Source of the DNA: Aridibacter sp965216195
GTDB taxonomy: Bacteria; Acidobacteriota; Blastocatellia; Pyrinomonadales; Pyrinomonadaceae
Assembly (NCBI GenBank): GCA_965216195.1
Contig: OZ244151.1
Location: 2,046,001 to 2,110,000, forward strand
Direction of reading: 5' to 3'
Length of the DNA stretch: 64,000 nucleotides
Of the stretch, positions 8,114-16,948 are shown in pieces; the stretch's first letter is position 1; every line of letters starts with the position of its first letter. The notes below the pieces were generated by a model. The model had not been told where the DNA came from. It did not search any database and saw only the letters and a list, made by a program, of their open reading frames with translations. A program made the translations under genes and the position numbers.

Positions 8114-9490
8114 TCAACCCGCATTGTCAGCTTTCTTAGCCTCTTCGCTCGCCGCCAACTCCTCCATAAATTTCGTAGAAAAATTCCCTTGTTGAAAATT
8201 TTCGTTTTCCATAATCTTTTGATGAAGCGGTATCGTGGTTTTTACTCCCTCAACTACCATCATTTCAAGTGCCCGCTTCATACGCCGGATCGCACCTTGT
8301 CTCGTCCTTGCATGGACGATCAGTTTCGCAATCATAGAATCATAATAAGGCGGCACAACATAATCTGGATAAACCGCCGTATCGACTCGCACACCCGGCC
8401 CTCCAGGTATATTAAACGCCGTGATTTTCCCGGGCGACGGAGTAAATGTCTCCGGGTCTTCGGCGTTGATGCGACACTCGATCGAGTGTCCGGTAATTCT
8501 TACTTCTTCCTGCGTAAAGCTGAGCTGTTCGCCACGCGCAATTCGAATTTGGTTAAACACGATATCCGCAAGCGTGACCATCTCGGTAACCGGATGCTCA
8601 ACCTGGATGCGTGTATTCATCTCCATGAAATAGAAAGATCCGTCTTCATCAAGTAGGAATTCAAATGTACCCGCACTCCAATAACCTATATCTTTACAAG
8701 CCTTTACAGCAGCTCGGCCCATCTCTTCGCGTTGCTCAGGTGTTATAACCGGTGAGGGAGCTTCTTCTAAAAGTTTCTGATGACGGCGCTGAATCGAGCA
8801 CTCGCGCTCGCCCAGGTGAATACATTCCCCGTATTCGTCAGCTAAAACCTGTACTTCTATATGTCTAGGGCGCTCTATATAACGCTCGATATATACAGAA
8901 TCGTCGTTAAAAGCCGTTCGAGCTTCAGCTTGCGCCGTTTCCAGTTGGCTTACCAACTCCTCGGGTTTGCGAACGATCCTCATTCCACGTCCACCGCCAC
9001 CTGCTGCAGCTTTAACAATCAATGGATACCCAATTTCTTCAGCAACCTTCTTTGCTTCACTTGGATCAGCAATTGGGTCAGGGCTCCCAGGCAAAATCGG
9101 AACCCCCGCGGCTTCCATCGTACGGCGGGCCTCGACCTTGTCACCCATTTTTCTTATTATCTCGGGCTTTGGTCCGATAAACTTTATGTTGCAATCCTCA
9201 CAGATCGTTGCAAAAGTGTCAGATTCAGCCAAGAACCCGTATCCGGGATGAATGGCGTCAACATTCGTTATCTCAGCAGCGCTTATTATCGCGGGAATAT
9301 TCAAGTAACTTTCTGCAGATTGTGCACCGCCTACACAAACCGCTTCATCGGCAAACCTTACATGTAGAGCGTCTCGATCGGCTTCGGAGTGGACAGCAAC
9401 CGTGCGAATCCCCATCTCGCGGCATGTCCATATTATTCGGCAAGCAATTTCGCCGCGGTTGGCAATAAGGATTTTCTTAATCTCTCTCAT
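8114..9490 (-). CDS. accC: Acetyl-CoA carboxylase, biotin carboxylase subunit
   Basis: 458 residues from the ATG at residue 17 of the longest frame (MREIKKILIANRGEIACRI), the normal start for the family; the upstream TTG extension is rejected. ATP-grasp features are present: KAAAGGGGRGMRIV (glycine-rich loop), HIGERECSIQRRHQKL-type motif (here HLGERECSIQRRHQK) and MNTRIQVEHPVTE with the catalytic residues. It carboxylates biotin on AccB using ATP and bicarbonate, the first step of malonyl-CoA and fatty acid synthesis. It directly follows accB. The pair sits downstream of rplQ at the end of the alpha operon, which may tie lipid synthesis to ribosome synthesis. Confidence 0.97.
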   Translation of the reverse strand: MREIKKILIANRGEIACRIIWTCREMGIRTVAVHSEADRDALHVRFADEAVCVGGAQSAESYLNIPAIISAAEITNVDAIHPGYGFLAESDTFATICEDCNIKFIGPKPEIIRKMGDKVEARRTMEAAGVPILPGSPDPIADPSEAKKVAEEIGYPLIVKAAAGGGGRGMRIVRKPEELVSQLETAQAEARTAFNDDSVYIERYIERPRHIEVQVLADEYGECIHLGERECSIQRRHQKLLEEAPSPVITPEQREEMGRAAVKACKDIGYWSAGTFEFLLDEDGSFYFMEMNTRIQVEHPVTEMVTLADIVFNQIRIARGEQLSFTQEEVRITGHSIECRINAEDPETFTPSPGKITAFNIPGGPGVRVDTAVYPDYVVPPYYDSMIAKLIVHARTRQGAIRRMKRALEMMVVEGVKTTIPLHQKIMENENFQQGNFSTKFMEELAASEEAKKADNAG

Positions 9491-9554
9491 AAACGAGTTA
9501 GCAGAAACAGTAAGCGGTAAACAGAAATCCGATCTCAATCAAAAGAAATTTCTA

Positions 9555-9589
9555 TTTACGGCTCACCGCTTACTGCTCACGGTTCACTG
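9555..9589. repeat. Heptamer array at the accB stop codon
   Basis: Five 7-nt units on the plus strand: TTTACGG, CTCACCG, CTTACTG, CTCACGG, TTCACTG. The array fills the accB-accC gap and runs into the last codons of accB (stop at 9584-9586). One of a family of heptamer arrays in this window. Confidence 0.65.
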
Positions 9590-10141
9590 CTTTATTCCAA
9601 AAAGCGGCTGACCGAATTCCACCGGCTGACCGTTTTCGACATACACTTTCACAACCTCACCTGAGGTCTCTGCCTGAATCTCATTCATCAACTTCATCGC
9701 TTCCACAATGCAAACGGTTGTATCCTCGCTTACGACGTCGCCTTCTTTTACATATGGATCTTTATCAGGGGATGGTGATCTATAAAAGGTTCCAACAATC
9801 GGGGAAGTGATTTTGCGTAAATCATCATCTGACTCCGGAGTAGGCTGCTCTTCAACTTCCGGGCTCGGCGTTTGGGATGCTGAGGATTCAACCGGAGATT
9901 TGGGAGGCTCTGATGGAACTACCGGTGCCTGAACCGGAGGTGCGGGTGCTACAGGTGCGGGCGCAGGCGCTAGAGCAACTTTCTTGCTCATCCTCACGCG
10001 AATTTTCTCGTTTTCAAACTCAAAATCGGTAAAACCGCGTTCTTCAATGAGGTCAGCAAGCTCGCGCAACTCATCCATGTTCAAGGACGGCTTATCGACA
10101 CCGCTTTTTTTTCTAGCTTCTTTCGACGTAGCTGAACCCAT
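9584..10141 (-). CDS. accB: Acetyl-CoA carboxylase, biotin carboxyl carrier protein
   Basis: 185 residues. The N-terminal helical part (MDELRELADLIEERGFTDFEFE) is followed by a Pro/Ala-rich mobile linker (about 56-105) and a C-terminal biotinyl domain from ITSPIVGTFYRSPSP onward, with the biotinylated lysine in EAMKLMNE (K150). It carries carboxybiotin between the AccC and AccA/AccD active sites. The gene starts 14 nt after the rplQ stop, so it is probably co-transcribed with the alpha operon. The accA and accD genes are not in this window. Confidence 0.96.
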   Translation of the reverse strand: MGSATSKEARKKSGVDKPSLNMDELRELADLIEERGFTDFEFENEKIRVRMSKKVALAPAPAPVAPAPPVQAPVVPSEPPKSPVESSASQTPSPEVEEQPTPESDDDLRKITSPIVGTFYRSPSPDKDPYVKEGDVVSEDTTVCIVEAMKLMNEIQAETSGEVVKVYVENGQPVEFGQPLFGIKQ

Positions 10142-10155
10142 TATCTCGACCCGAC

Positions 10156-10656
10156 CTAGGATTTACCGGCAGCTTTTTCCCGCGGACTATCGACCAGCTC
10201 GATCACTGCGAGCTCTGCATTGTCACCTTTTCTCCGTCCGCCAATCCTGACAATCCTTGTATATCCACCGTTTCGGTCTTTATAACGCTCGCCCAATTCT
10301 TCAAAAAGACGTTGAACCGCCATCACTCCGGCCGTGCGGTCAACTGCTACTTTCGATCCACCGCGAAAACGACTTTGTTCTTTCTTGAAATTTCGATTTC
10401 CGGAATGAAAATAACTCGCAGCTTTTCGTCTTAGATGTAGTTCCTTTTGCTTAGCATCATCTCCATCAAGCTTTTGTGCTTTTCTCGCAAGAGTAATTGC
10501 ACGCTCTACAAATGGACGAAGTTCCTTAGCTTTTTGAATCGTTGTAACGATGTATTCATTCTCTGCGTTTATCAGAGAAGTAGCCATATTCCGGAGCATC
10601 GATTTTCTATGCGCGGAGGTTCTGTTTAATTTTCTATGTGCTTTTAAATGTCGCAT
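10156..10656 (-). CDS. rplQ: 50S ribosomal protein L17
   Basis: 166 residues; the start MRHLKAHRKLNRTSAHRKSM is the family signature. It is longer than the roughly 120-130 residues of many L17 proteins because of a central insertion (about 68-105, KLDGDDAKQKEL through FRGGSKVAVD) and a basic tail. The C-terminal core GGYTRIVRIGGRRKGDNAEL is intact. It binds near the exit tunnel of the large subunit. It is the last ribosomal gene of the alpha operon, 24 nt after rpoA. Confidence 0.96.
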   Translation of the reverse strand: MRHLKAHRKLNRTSAHRKSMLRNMATSLINAENEYIVTTIQKAKELRPFVERAITLARKAQKLDGDDAKQKELHLRRKAASYFHSGNRNFKKEQSRFRGGSKVAVDRTAGVMAVQRLFEELGERYKDRNGGYTRIVRIGGRRKGDNAELAVIELVDSPREKAAGKS

Positions 10657-10680
10657 TGAATTACACCAACATATTCAAAC

Positions 10681-11694
10681 CTACAAATCGATTCCGCCCG
10701 ATCCCGGCACAGGATTACCCTGCTCATCGAAATCCATGCCAAAATCAAGTCCCATTCCATGGAGCATATCCTTGATTTCGTTAAGCGATTTCTTACCAAA
10801 GTTTTTCGTGCCAAGCATATCCTTTTCGCTTCGACGAATCAGGTCACGAATAGTTCGAACTTCCGCATTCTTAAGACAATTGTAAGACCTTACCGAAAGT
10901 TCCAATTCATCAACCGAGCGATCAAGCAAATCGTTTCTTAGAAGCGGCGGACGGGCGATATCTTCGTATGCAAATTCTTCCTCATCCTCTTCAAAGTTAA
11001 TAAAGATCGACATGTGATCTTTTACCAACTTCGCTGCAAGTCCGATCGAATCGTCCGGTTTCACGCTTCCGTTTGTCCAAACCTCGATCGTCAGCTTGTC
11101 ATACTCGGTGTTAGACCCCTGACGGGTTTTCTCCACGTTGTAATTAACTTTCTTGATCGGCGTATGAATAGAATCAATCGGAATATATCCGAGCGAAAGA
11201 TCCTCATCCTTATTAAACTCAGCCGAAACATAGCCTCGGCCACGTTTTAGTCTCATCTCGATATTGAGTTTTCCACCTTTGCTCAAGGTTGCAATATGAA
11301 CCTTGTTATCCAAAATCTCTACGTCGGCGTCTCCTTCGAGATCTGCGCTCGTTACTTCACCCTCACCCGATTTACTAATCGTAAGAGTTTTTGGCTCATC
11401 GCTATGAAGCTCAAAAGGAATCTGCTTAAGATTCAAGATCACATCGGTAGCATCTTCAGTTACACCTTTGATCGAGGAAAACTCGTGCTCAACACCTTCG
11501 ATCTTTACAGCTGTAATCGCGGCACCTTCGATCGACGAAAGCAACGCCCGTCTAATAGAATTACCGATCGTCGTACCAAACCCACGTTCAAACGGCTGTG
11601 CGTAAAATTTACCGTATCGATCCGTCAATGTATCCGATTCAACGTTAAGTCGGCTGGGGATTTGAAAATTCGTCCAATGATTTGTTGTAGTCAT
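10681..11694 (-). CDS. rpoA: DNA-directed RNA polymerase subunit alpha
   Basis: 337 residues, normal length. The N-terminal assembly domain carries FYAQPFERGFGTTIGNSIRR and LLSSIEGAAITAVKIEGV. The C-terminal DNA-binding domain (about 250-320) carries LELSVRSYNCLKNAEVRTIR and KNFGKKSLNEIKDML with its two helix-hairpin-helix elements. It dimerises to nucleate core RNA polymerase and contacts UP elements and activators. Context: between rpsD and rplQ, the canonical alpha operon position. Confidence 0.98.
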   Translation of the reverse strand: MTTTNHWTNFQIPSRLNVESDTLTDRYGKFYAQPFERGFGTTIGNSIRRALLSSIEGAAITAVKIEGVEHEFSSIKGVTEDATDVILNLKQIPFELHSDEPKTLTISKSGEGEVTSADLEGDADVEILDNKVHIATLSKGGKLNIEMRLKRGRGYVSAEFNKDEDLSLGYIPIDSIHTPIKKVNYNVEKTRQGSNTEYDKLTIEVWTNGSVKPDDSIGLAAKLVKDHMSIFINFEEDEEEFAYEDIARPPLLRNDLLDRSVDELELSVRSYNCLKNAEVRTIRDLIRRSEKDMLGTKNFGKKSLNEIKDMLHGMGLDFGMDFDEQGNPVPGSGGIDL

Positions 11695-11782
11695 ATTTTT
11701 GGCTTAAAAATTTGTGTATGAAACCAATAAAACGCCGTCGGGCGAAGACTGCATTCTGCAATCCCCGCTCGCGGAATAATTC

Positions 11783-12418
11783 TTACTTGCTGTAAAGCTC
11801 AACGATTAACTGCTCGTTGATGTTAGCGTCGATATCTTCCCGCTTTGGCAAATCCGTAATAGCTGCACTCAAATCGGCATCATTCGCAGATATCCACGGA
11901 GGACGTCCTCTTCCAACCGCAGTTTGCCAAGCGCCTTCTACGTGTACGTTTTTGCGACTCTTATCTTTTATAAAAATCTCATCACCAACCCTTACCTGAA
12001 AAGACGGAATATTAACCTTGCGTCCATTTACTTCAACGTGCCCGTGATTTACAAGCTGTCTCGCCTGTCTTCGGGATGTAGAAAACCCAGCCCGATAAAC
12101 TACGTTGTCGAGACGCCGCTCAAGCATAAACAACAAGTTTTCTCCGGTGATACCTTTTTGGCGCGAAGCTTTATCAAAGTAGTTACGGAATTGCTTTTCT
12201 AGTATGAAATAAATTCGCTTAACTTTTTGCTTCTCACGAAGCTGTTCACCGTAGCCCTGTAAAACTCTACGTCTTGCCGTAGGCCCATGCTGTCCAGGAG
12301 CCTGTGTTCCACGTTTTTCAATTGCGCAAGACGGTTTGTAGCAGCGGTCGCCCTTCAAGAACAACTTCCCGCCTTCACGGCGACACAAGCGACATACTGC
12401 ATCTTTATATCTAGCCAT
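11783..12418 (-). CDS. rpsD: 30S ribosomal protein S4, zinc-binding form
   Basis: 211 residues. The N-terminus has four cysteines (C9, C12, C26, C31) in a CxxC-x13-C-x4-C pattern, so this is the zinc-containing S4 variant. The S4 RNA-binding domain follows (RLDNVVYRAGFSTSRRQARQ, LVNHGHVEVNGRKVNIPSF). It is a primary 16S rRNA binder that starts assembly of the 5' domain and, in E. coli, represses the alpha operon. It lies 192 bp downstream of rpsK, an unusually large gap for this operon, and 88 bp upstream of rpoA. Confidence 0.97.
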   Translation of the reverse strand: MARYKDAVCRLCRREGGKLFLKGDRCYKPSCAIEKRGTQAPGQHGPTARRRVLQGYGEQLREKQKVKRIYFILEKQFRNYFDKASRQKGITGENLLFMLERRLDNVVYRAGFSTSRRQARQLVNHGHVEVNGRKVNIPSFQVRVGDEIFIKDKSRKNVHVEGAWQTAVGRGRPPWISANDADLSAAITDLPKREDIDANINEQLIVELYSK

Positions 12419-12610
12419 TTATTCTTTCTGCCTCCAACGTAACAATTTCAAATCTGAGTGCTCAAATTGCCGATAACCCACGCGGTTTTAAGCCTCAAAT
12501 TAAATCATTACTTGATCGGAAAAGTTTACAGGTAACTTTGAATAACCCTTCGTCCTTTCGATATATAACTCAAATGGTGGTACGCATACTTGCGTTCCAC
12601 TTAAAATTTC

Positions 12611-12988
12611 TCAAACTCTTCTTCGTTTTGGCGGTCGGCATCCATTGTGTGGAATTGGTGTCGTATCTCTAATCGAGGTAACACGAATACCTGAATTGTT
12701 GATCGCACGAATCGCTGACTCACGCCCTCCGCCCGGACCTTTTACTCTTACTTCGACTTCTCGCATGCCCACTTCGTGGGCCTTATGAGCGACATCATTT
12801 GCTGCCTGCTGAGCTGCAAACGGGGTCCCTTTTCGTGAACCACGAAAACCCCTAGCTCCGGATGAAGATTGCGCTACCAGATTTCCTTCCATATCGGTAA
12901 TTGAAATCAAGGTATTGTTAAACGACGCCGAAATATGCACGATCCCAGCCGGGATGTTTTTCTTTTCCTTCTTTTTTGAATAAGCCAT
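12611..12988 (-). CDS. rpsK: 30S ribosomal protein S11
   Basis: 125 residues. Signature stretches include GIVHISASFNNTLISITD, SSGARGFRGSRKGTPFAAQQ, GPGGGRESAIRAI and the C-terminal PIPHNGCRPPKRRRV. It forms part of the platform of the 30S subunit and contacts mRNA near the E site. Located between rpsM (44 nt upstream) and rpsD. Confidence 0.97.
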   Translation of the reverse strand: MAYSKKKEKKNIPAGIVHISASFNNTLISITDMEGNLVAQSSSGARGFRGSRKGTPFAAQQAANDVAHKAHEVGMREVEVRVKGPGGGRESAIRAINNSGIRVTSIRDTTPIPHNGCRPPKRRRV

Positions 12989-13032
12989 AAATCCTTTCGA
13001 TAAACACTGTCAGCCTTTTTAGCTGCCCAGAG

Positions 13033-13416
13033 TTATTTCTTACCCGGTGCTTTCTTTTTAGCAACAGCTGCTTTTCTGGGTCCTTTTCTCGTTCGCGCAT
13101 TTGTATGCGTACGCTGCCCCCTTACCGGTAGACCTCGTCTATGACGCAAACCTCGATAGCATCCAATATCCATTAAACGCTTTACATCCATCTGAAAACG
13201 TTTCCGCAAATCACCTTCCACTTCGCATTTTTCGTCAATTACGGAGCGGATTCGACCTAGCTCTTCTTCGCTCAGGTCTTTGATCCTTGCTTCTACACTC
13301 ACATCAGCTTCATTAAGAATCTCAGTCGCTGAAGACTTTCCGATTCCATAGATGTAAGTCAAACCAATCTGCGCTCTCTTGTTTGGTGGTAAATCAACAC
13401 CTGCTATACGAGCCAT
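13033..13416 (-). CDS. rpsM: 30S ribosomal protein S13
   Basis: 127 residues, start MARIAGVDLPPNKRAQIGLT, with the conserved YIYGIGKSSATEIL and C-terminal GLRHRRGLPVRGQRTHTNAR tail that reaches the P-site tRNA. A Lys-rich extreme C-terminus (AAVAKKKAPGKK) is typical. It makes the head-body bridges with the 50S subunit. It opens the alpha operon 18 nt after rpmJ. Confidence 0.97.
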   Translation of the reverse strand: MARIAGVDLPPNKRAQIGLTYIYGIGKSSATEILNEADVSVEARIKDLSEEELGRIRSVIDEKCEVEGDLRKRFQMDVKRLMDIGCYRGLRHRRGLPVRGQRTHTNARTRKGPRKAAVAKKKAPGKK

Positions 13417-13434
13417 ATATAAATTTCTCTACTC

Positions 13435-13548
13435 CTATCCCTGTCGCTGTTTATGCTTTGGGTTTTCACAAATCACACGCACAACGCCTTTACGATGTAT
13501 TACTTTGCATTTATCGCAAATCTTTTTTACTGATGGACGAACTTTCAT
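13435..13548 (-). CDS. rpmJ: 50S ribosomal protein L36, zinc-ribbon form
   Basis: 37 residues, ATG at 13548, stop TAG at 13435-13437. The translation begins MKVRPSVKKICDKCKVIHRK and ends ENPKHKQRQG. Ligands C11, C14, C27 and H32 form the C+ zinc ribbon, so the organism has the zinc-dependent L36 here. It lies between infA and rpsM, the classical position. The start is preceded by GGAGAAACGTT, a good Shine-Dalgarno. Confidence 0.97.
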   Translation of the reverse strand: MKVRPSVKKICDKCKVIHRKGVVRVICENPKHKQRQG

Positions 13549-13580
13549 AACGTTTCTCCGCAAATGACGATCGAAACCGG

Positions 13581-13805
13581 CTACTTGTAGCGATAGGTAA
13601 TACGCCCACGACTCAAATCGTAGGGTGACAATTCAACCAAAACCTTGTCTCCCGGCAAGATACGAATAAAATTCTTGCGCATCTTTCCAGAGATATGAGC
13701 CAAGACCTGATGGTCGTTGTTATCGTCTAGTTCAACCTTAAAAAGGGCGTTTGGCAAGGTGTCAATAACCGTTGCCGTCACCTCAATTGCTTCTTCTTTC
13801 GACAT
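13581..13805 (-). CDS. infA: Translation initiation factor IF-1
   Basis: 74 residues, a single OB-fold: IEVTATVIDTLPNALFKVEL, HISGKMRKNFIRILPGDKV, SPYDLSRGRITYRYK. It occupies the A site during initiation and helps IF-2 and IF-3. It is slightly divergent at the N-terminus (MSKEEAIEVTA). Located between map and rpmJ as in many bacteria. Confidence 0.97.
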   Translation of the reverse strand: MSKEEAIEVTATVIDTLPNALFKVELDDNNDHQVLAHISGKMRKNFIRILPGDKVLVELSPYDLSRGRITYRYK

Positions 13806-13874
13806 AAATCGTAAATAAACTTTGCCGCACTGGACAAACCGTAAATGTTAGTCCTTTTTTCCGGCTTTTTCAAG

Positions 13875-14672
13875 TTAGGCAGCGACCGTTTCAGACCTGT
13901 TTTCTCTAAGGACTTTTTTCTGATCTTTTGTCAGAGTCAGAATCTCAGGACCTTCTTCCATTATCGCAACGGTGTGCTCGGAATGAGCTGAAGCTTTTCC
14001 ATCAGCCGTCACTACAGTCCAACCATCTTCGAGAGTTTTTGTTTCGTGTGTACCGAGGTTCAACATCGGTTCAATCGCAAAAACAAACCCCTTTCGAATC
14101 TTTTCTTTCGTGCCTGGCCTGCCATGATTCGGAATCTGGGGCGCTTCGTGCATATTGCGGCCGATTCCATGTCCTGTATAACCCAGGACAATTCCGTAAC
14201 CATATTTTTCGGCGTGTTGCTGAACAGCCCAGCCAATGTCTCCAACCCTCTTTCCGGGACGACACTGATCAATCGCTAATTCAAGGGATTCAGCAGTCAC
14301 TTTAACGAGTTTTTTGACGGCTTCATCCACATCGCCGATCAAAACCGTTGTCGCTGTATCACCAACAAACCCTTCGAGCGTTGCGCCCATATCCATCGAA
14401 AAGATGTCGCCATCTTTAAGCGTATAGTCGCTCGGAAACCCGTGTACAACTGCCTCGTTAACCGAGGCGCAAATCGAATAAGGAAAACCCTGATAACCCA
14501 AAAAGGTTGGATAAGCGCCGCCGTCCCGTATCATTTTTTCTGCCGCGTTGTTTAATTCTAATGTCGAGATTCCAGGTTCAATCATTTCGCGGAGCTCTTC
14601 GCGTACACTCGCGATTAGCTCTCCCGCAGCGCGCATTTTTTCCAAATCTTTCTTAGATTTCGAAATAATCAT
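13875..14672 (-). CDS. map: Methionine aminopeptidase, type I
   Basis: 265 residues from the internal ATG at 14672 (MIISKSKKDLEKMRAAGELI), the usual family N-terminus. A TTG start at 14735 would add 21 residues (MSESKFGEFF...), and this cannot be excluded. Metal ligands are visible in SMDMGATLEGFVGDTATT (two Asp), GHGIGRNMHEAPQIPN (His) and FAIEPML (Glu), with a final Glu in HSEHTVAI. It removes the initiator Met co-translationally. It follows adk and precedes infA, the secY-adk-map-infA order typical of many bacteria outside Gammaproteobacteria. Confidence 0.95.
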   Translation of the reverse strand: MIISKSKKDLEKMRAAGELIASVREELREMIEPGISTLELNNAAEKMIRDGGAYPTFLGYQGFPYSICASVNEAVVHGFPSDYTLKDGDIFSMDMGATLEGFVGDTATTVLIGDVDEAVKKLVKVTAESLELAIDQCRPGKRVGDIGWAVQQHAEKYGYGIVLGYTGHGIGRNMHEAPQIPNHGRPGTKEKIRKGFVFAIEPMLNLGTHETKTLEDGWTVVTADGKASAHSEHTVAIMEEGPEILTLTKDQKKVLRENRSETVAA

Positions 14673-14774
14673 TCTCTTACCAAACAACTTTTGGGAAGTT
14701 TTTCTAAAAAACTCACCGAATTTAGATTCACTCAAAACCGCTTTGAAAGCCGCACCTCACTAGTGAGCCTATAC

Positions 14775-15440
14775 CTACGCCGTAACGTTGTTCGCTCCTA
14801 CGATTCGTTCAATCACCTTATATATTTCCTTCGGTGATACCGTTCCATCCACGGTTTTCAATCTGCCGGATTTCTCGTAATAATCAAGCAGAGGCTTTGT
14901 GTTTTCCTCGTATGTCTCAAGCCGAACTTTAACCTTTTCGGTATTGTCATCCGCCCTGTGAGTTAATTCCGCTTCCGGGTGGTTATCGCATCGGTTCTCC
15001 CTTTTCGGAGCCTTGAAATAGATATTATAAATTTCGCCACACTCGGGGCAGCTTCGGCGGCCGGTCAAACGCTTTTCGAGTTGATCAAACGGAACATCAA
15101 TCAAGATCGCCTGAATCTTCTTATCCTGCTCATCGGAGAGCGACTCAAGCAATTCCGCTTGTCTTGGCGTTCTCGGGAAGCCGTCCAGAATATAGGTCGC
15201 AGCGCAATCTTCTCTCGAAGTTCGTTCTCGTACCATTTCAAAAGTCACGTCATCCGGAACGAGCTTTCCAGAGGCTAGAATCTTTTTAACCTCAATCGCT
15301 AGAGAGGTGTCCGCTTTCTGAATCTCTCGAAACATATCGCCTGTGGAGATTTGGGGAATACCCAATTCAGCCTGCAAAGCGCGCGCCTGCGTTCCCTTTC
15401 CTGCTCCAGGAGCTCCGATTAAAACAATGATCTTAGACAT
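14775..15440 (-). CDS. adk: Adenylate kinase, long zinc-type
   Basis: 221 residues from the second ATG (MSKIIVLIGAPGAGKGTQAR); a start two codons earlier is possible. The P-loop GAPGAGKGT, the AMP-binding ISTGDMFRE, the DGFPRTPRQAE segment and the LID domain are present. The LID has CPEC and, 16 residues later, CDNH, so it is the zinc-binding LID with Cys-Cys-Cys and a His (or Asp) as fourth ligand. It interconverts 2 ADP with ATP and AMP. It lies 23 nt downstream of secY. Confidence 0.96.
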   Translation of the reverse strand: MSKIIVLIGAPGAGKGTQARALQAELGIPQISTGDMFREIQKADTSLAIEVKKILASGKLVPDDVTFEMVRERTSREDCAATYILDGFPRTPRQAELLESLSDEQDKKIQAILIDVPFDQLEKRLTGRRSCPECGEIYNIYFKAPKRENRCDNHPEAELTHRADDNTEKVKVRLETYEENTKPLLDYYEKSGRLKTVDGTVSPKEIYKVIERIVGANNVTA

Positions 15441-15463
15441 AAACATAAAGTTCCTGTTTACCC

Positions 15464-16882
15464 TTAGTTGCGCCGCCCACGTAGCTTCGATCCCGACCCA
15501 AGGAAACCTTCGTAGTTACGCATTACCAGCTGCGCTTCAATCTGCGCGGCGGTGTCCATTGCTACCGCTACCAGAATCAAAAGCGATGCGCCTCCAAAAA
15601 AGAACTGGTACCCCAGACCATTGATTATCCAACCAAGTCCCGGTGTGGAACTAACAAACCGATCGAGCGCTTCCCCTATAAACGGGAGCCGTCCGACATT
15701 AAACCCGCTCAAAAGGAGCTGCGGAATGAAAACAACGAGTGCGAGATAAATCGCTCCAATTGTTGTCAAGCGCGTCATAACCGTATTCAAATAATCTGCG
15801 GTAGGTGCACCCGGGCGTATCCCCGGAACAAAACCACCGTGTTTTCTGAGATTATCGGCAACTTCATCCGTGTTAAATACGATTGTAATGTAAAAGAACG
15901 TAAACAGAACGATTAAGCCTATAAATACGAAGTTATAGTAAGGATCGTTGCCGCCAAACTGTTGGAAGAAACTTGCAATTTTATTCCAGATCGAATCCGC
16001 GTTATTCGGGTCAGTCGGTAAAACCGCCACTATCGTTTGAGGCATCGTTAATACTGACGAAGCAAAGATAATTGGGATTACACCACCGATGTTAAACTTC
16101 AGAGGCAGGCTCGTCTCTTTGCCCTTAAACATCTGGTTTCCAACTCTCCGACTGGCGTAGCTTATCGCAATATTACGCCTAGCCGATTCCATATATACGA
16201 TCACCGCAATTAAAACGATCATCACGGCTAGCAAAAATATCACGCCGAGCGTTTGAAATGCGTCGCCTCCTCTTACGCGGTCAACGACCTGCATTACGGC
16301 GTTTGGTAAACTAACGATAATTCCGGCAAAAATCAGAAGCGAGATACCGTTTCCGATTCCCCTTTCAGTAATCTGCTCGCCAAGCCACATTACAAATATC
16401 GTTCCGGTCGTAAGCGTCGTCACCGTCATTACGGTCATCCACCAGGTATTTGGGATTACGCCGTTTCCCTGAAGCCAGGTAGCAACGAAAAATGATTGAA
16501 CCGAACAAAGCACCACGGTCAGATAGCGCGTCCATTGATTCATTTTCTGACGTCCAACTTCGCCTTCTTCTTGAATTTTCTTTAGTTGGGGATATAAAAC
16601 GGGCATCAGCTGCATGATGATCGATGCCGTAATATAAGGCATCACACCAAGTGCCAAAACCGAAATTGTACGGAAATTACCACCGGAAAAGATATCCAAT
16701 ATGCCGAGCAGAGACCCGCTTACACGCGACCAAACTTGCTCAAGCTGGTCTTTATTAACGCCAGGAGCCGTAATGTGAGCTCCGAGCCTGTAAATCGCCA
16801 TCAATCCGAGTGTGAAGAGAATGCGTTTCCTCAGCTCCGGAACCTTAAAAATATTTTGAACGGCGGCAATAAACTTGTCCAT
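15464..16882 (-). CDS. secY: Preprotein translocase subunit SecY
   Basis: 472 residues with about ten transmembrane helices. Signatures: LGAHITAPGVNKDQLEQ near the N-terminus, FSGGNFRTISVLALGVMPYI (helix 2/plug region), GIGNGISLLIFAGI and GGFVPGIRPG. It is somewhat longer than E. coli SecY (443) because of a periplasmic loop insertion after VLPTDPNNADSIWNKI. It forms the protein-conducting channel with SecE/SecG, through which the many exported proteins of this window would pass. Located between rplO and adk. Confidence 0.97.
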   Translation of the reverse strand: MDKFIAAVQNIFKVPELRKRILFTLGLMAIYRLGAHITAPGVNKDQLEQVWSRVSGSLLGILDIFSGGNFRTISVLALGVMPYITASIIMQLMPVLYPQLKKIQEEGEVGRQKMNQWTRYLTVVLCSVQSFFVATWLQGNGVIPNTWWMTVMTVTTLTTGTIFVMWLGEQITERGIGNGISLLIFAGIIVSLPNAVMQVVDRVRGGDAFQTLGVIFLLAVMIVLIAVIVYMESARRNIAISYASRRVGNQMFKGKETSLPLKFNIGGVIPIIFASSVLTMPQTIVAVLPTDPNNADSIWNKIASFFQQFGGNDPYYNFVFIGLIVLFTFFYITIVFNTDEVADNLRKHGGFVPGIRPGAPTADYLNTVMTRLTTIGAIYLALVVFIPQLLLSGFNVGRLPFIGEALDRFVSSTPGLGWIINGLGYQFFFGGASLLILVAVAMDTAAQIEAQLVMRNYEGFLGSGSKLRGRRN

Positions 16883-16948
16883 ACTTCCCTCTTAAAACAG
16901 CAAATACAATCTTACGCAGCTGCGATAGCTTTTGTTCGGGTTCAAAAA

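Noticed and set aside
8105..8120. 12-bp palindrome GGTTGATCAACC at the accC stop
   Set aside because: Too short and without T-run to call a terminator; may be chance.
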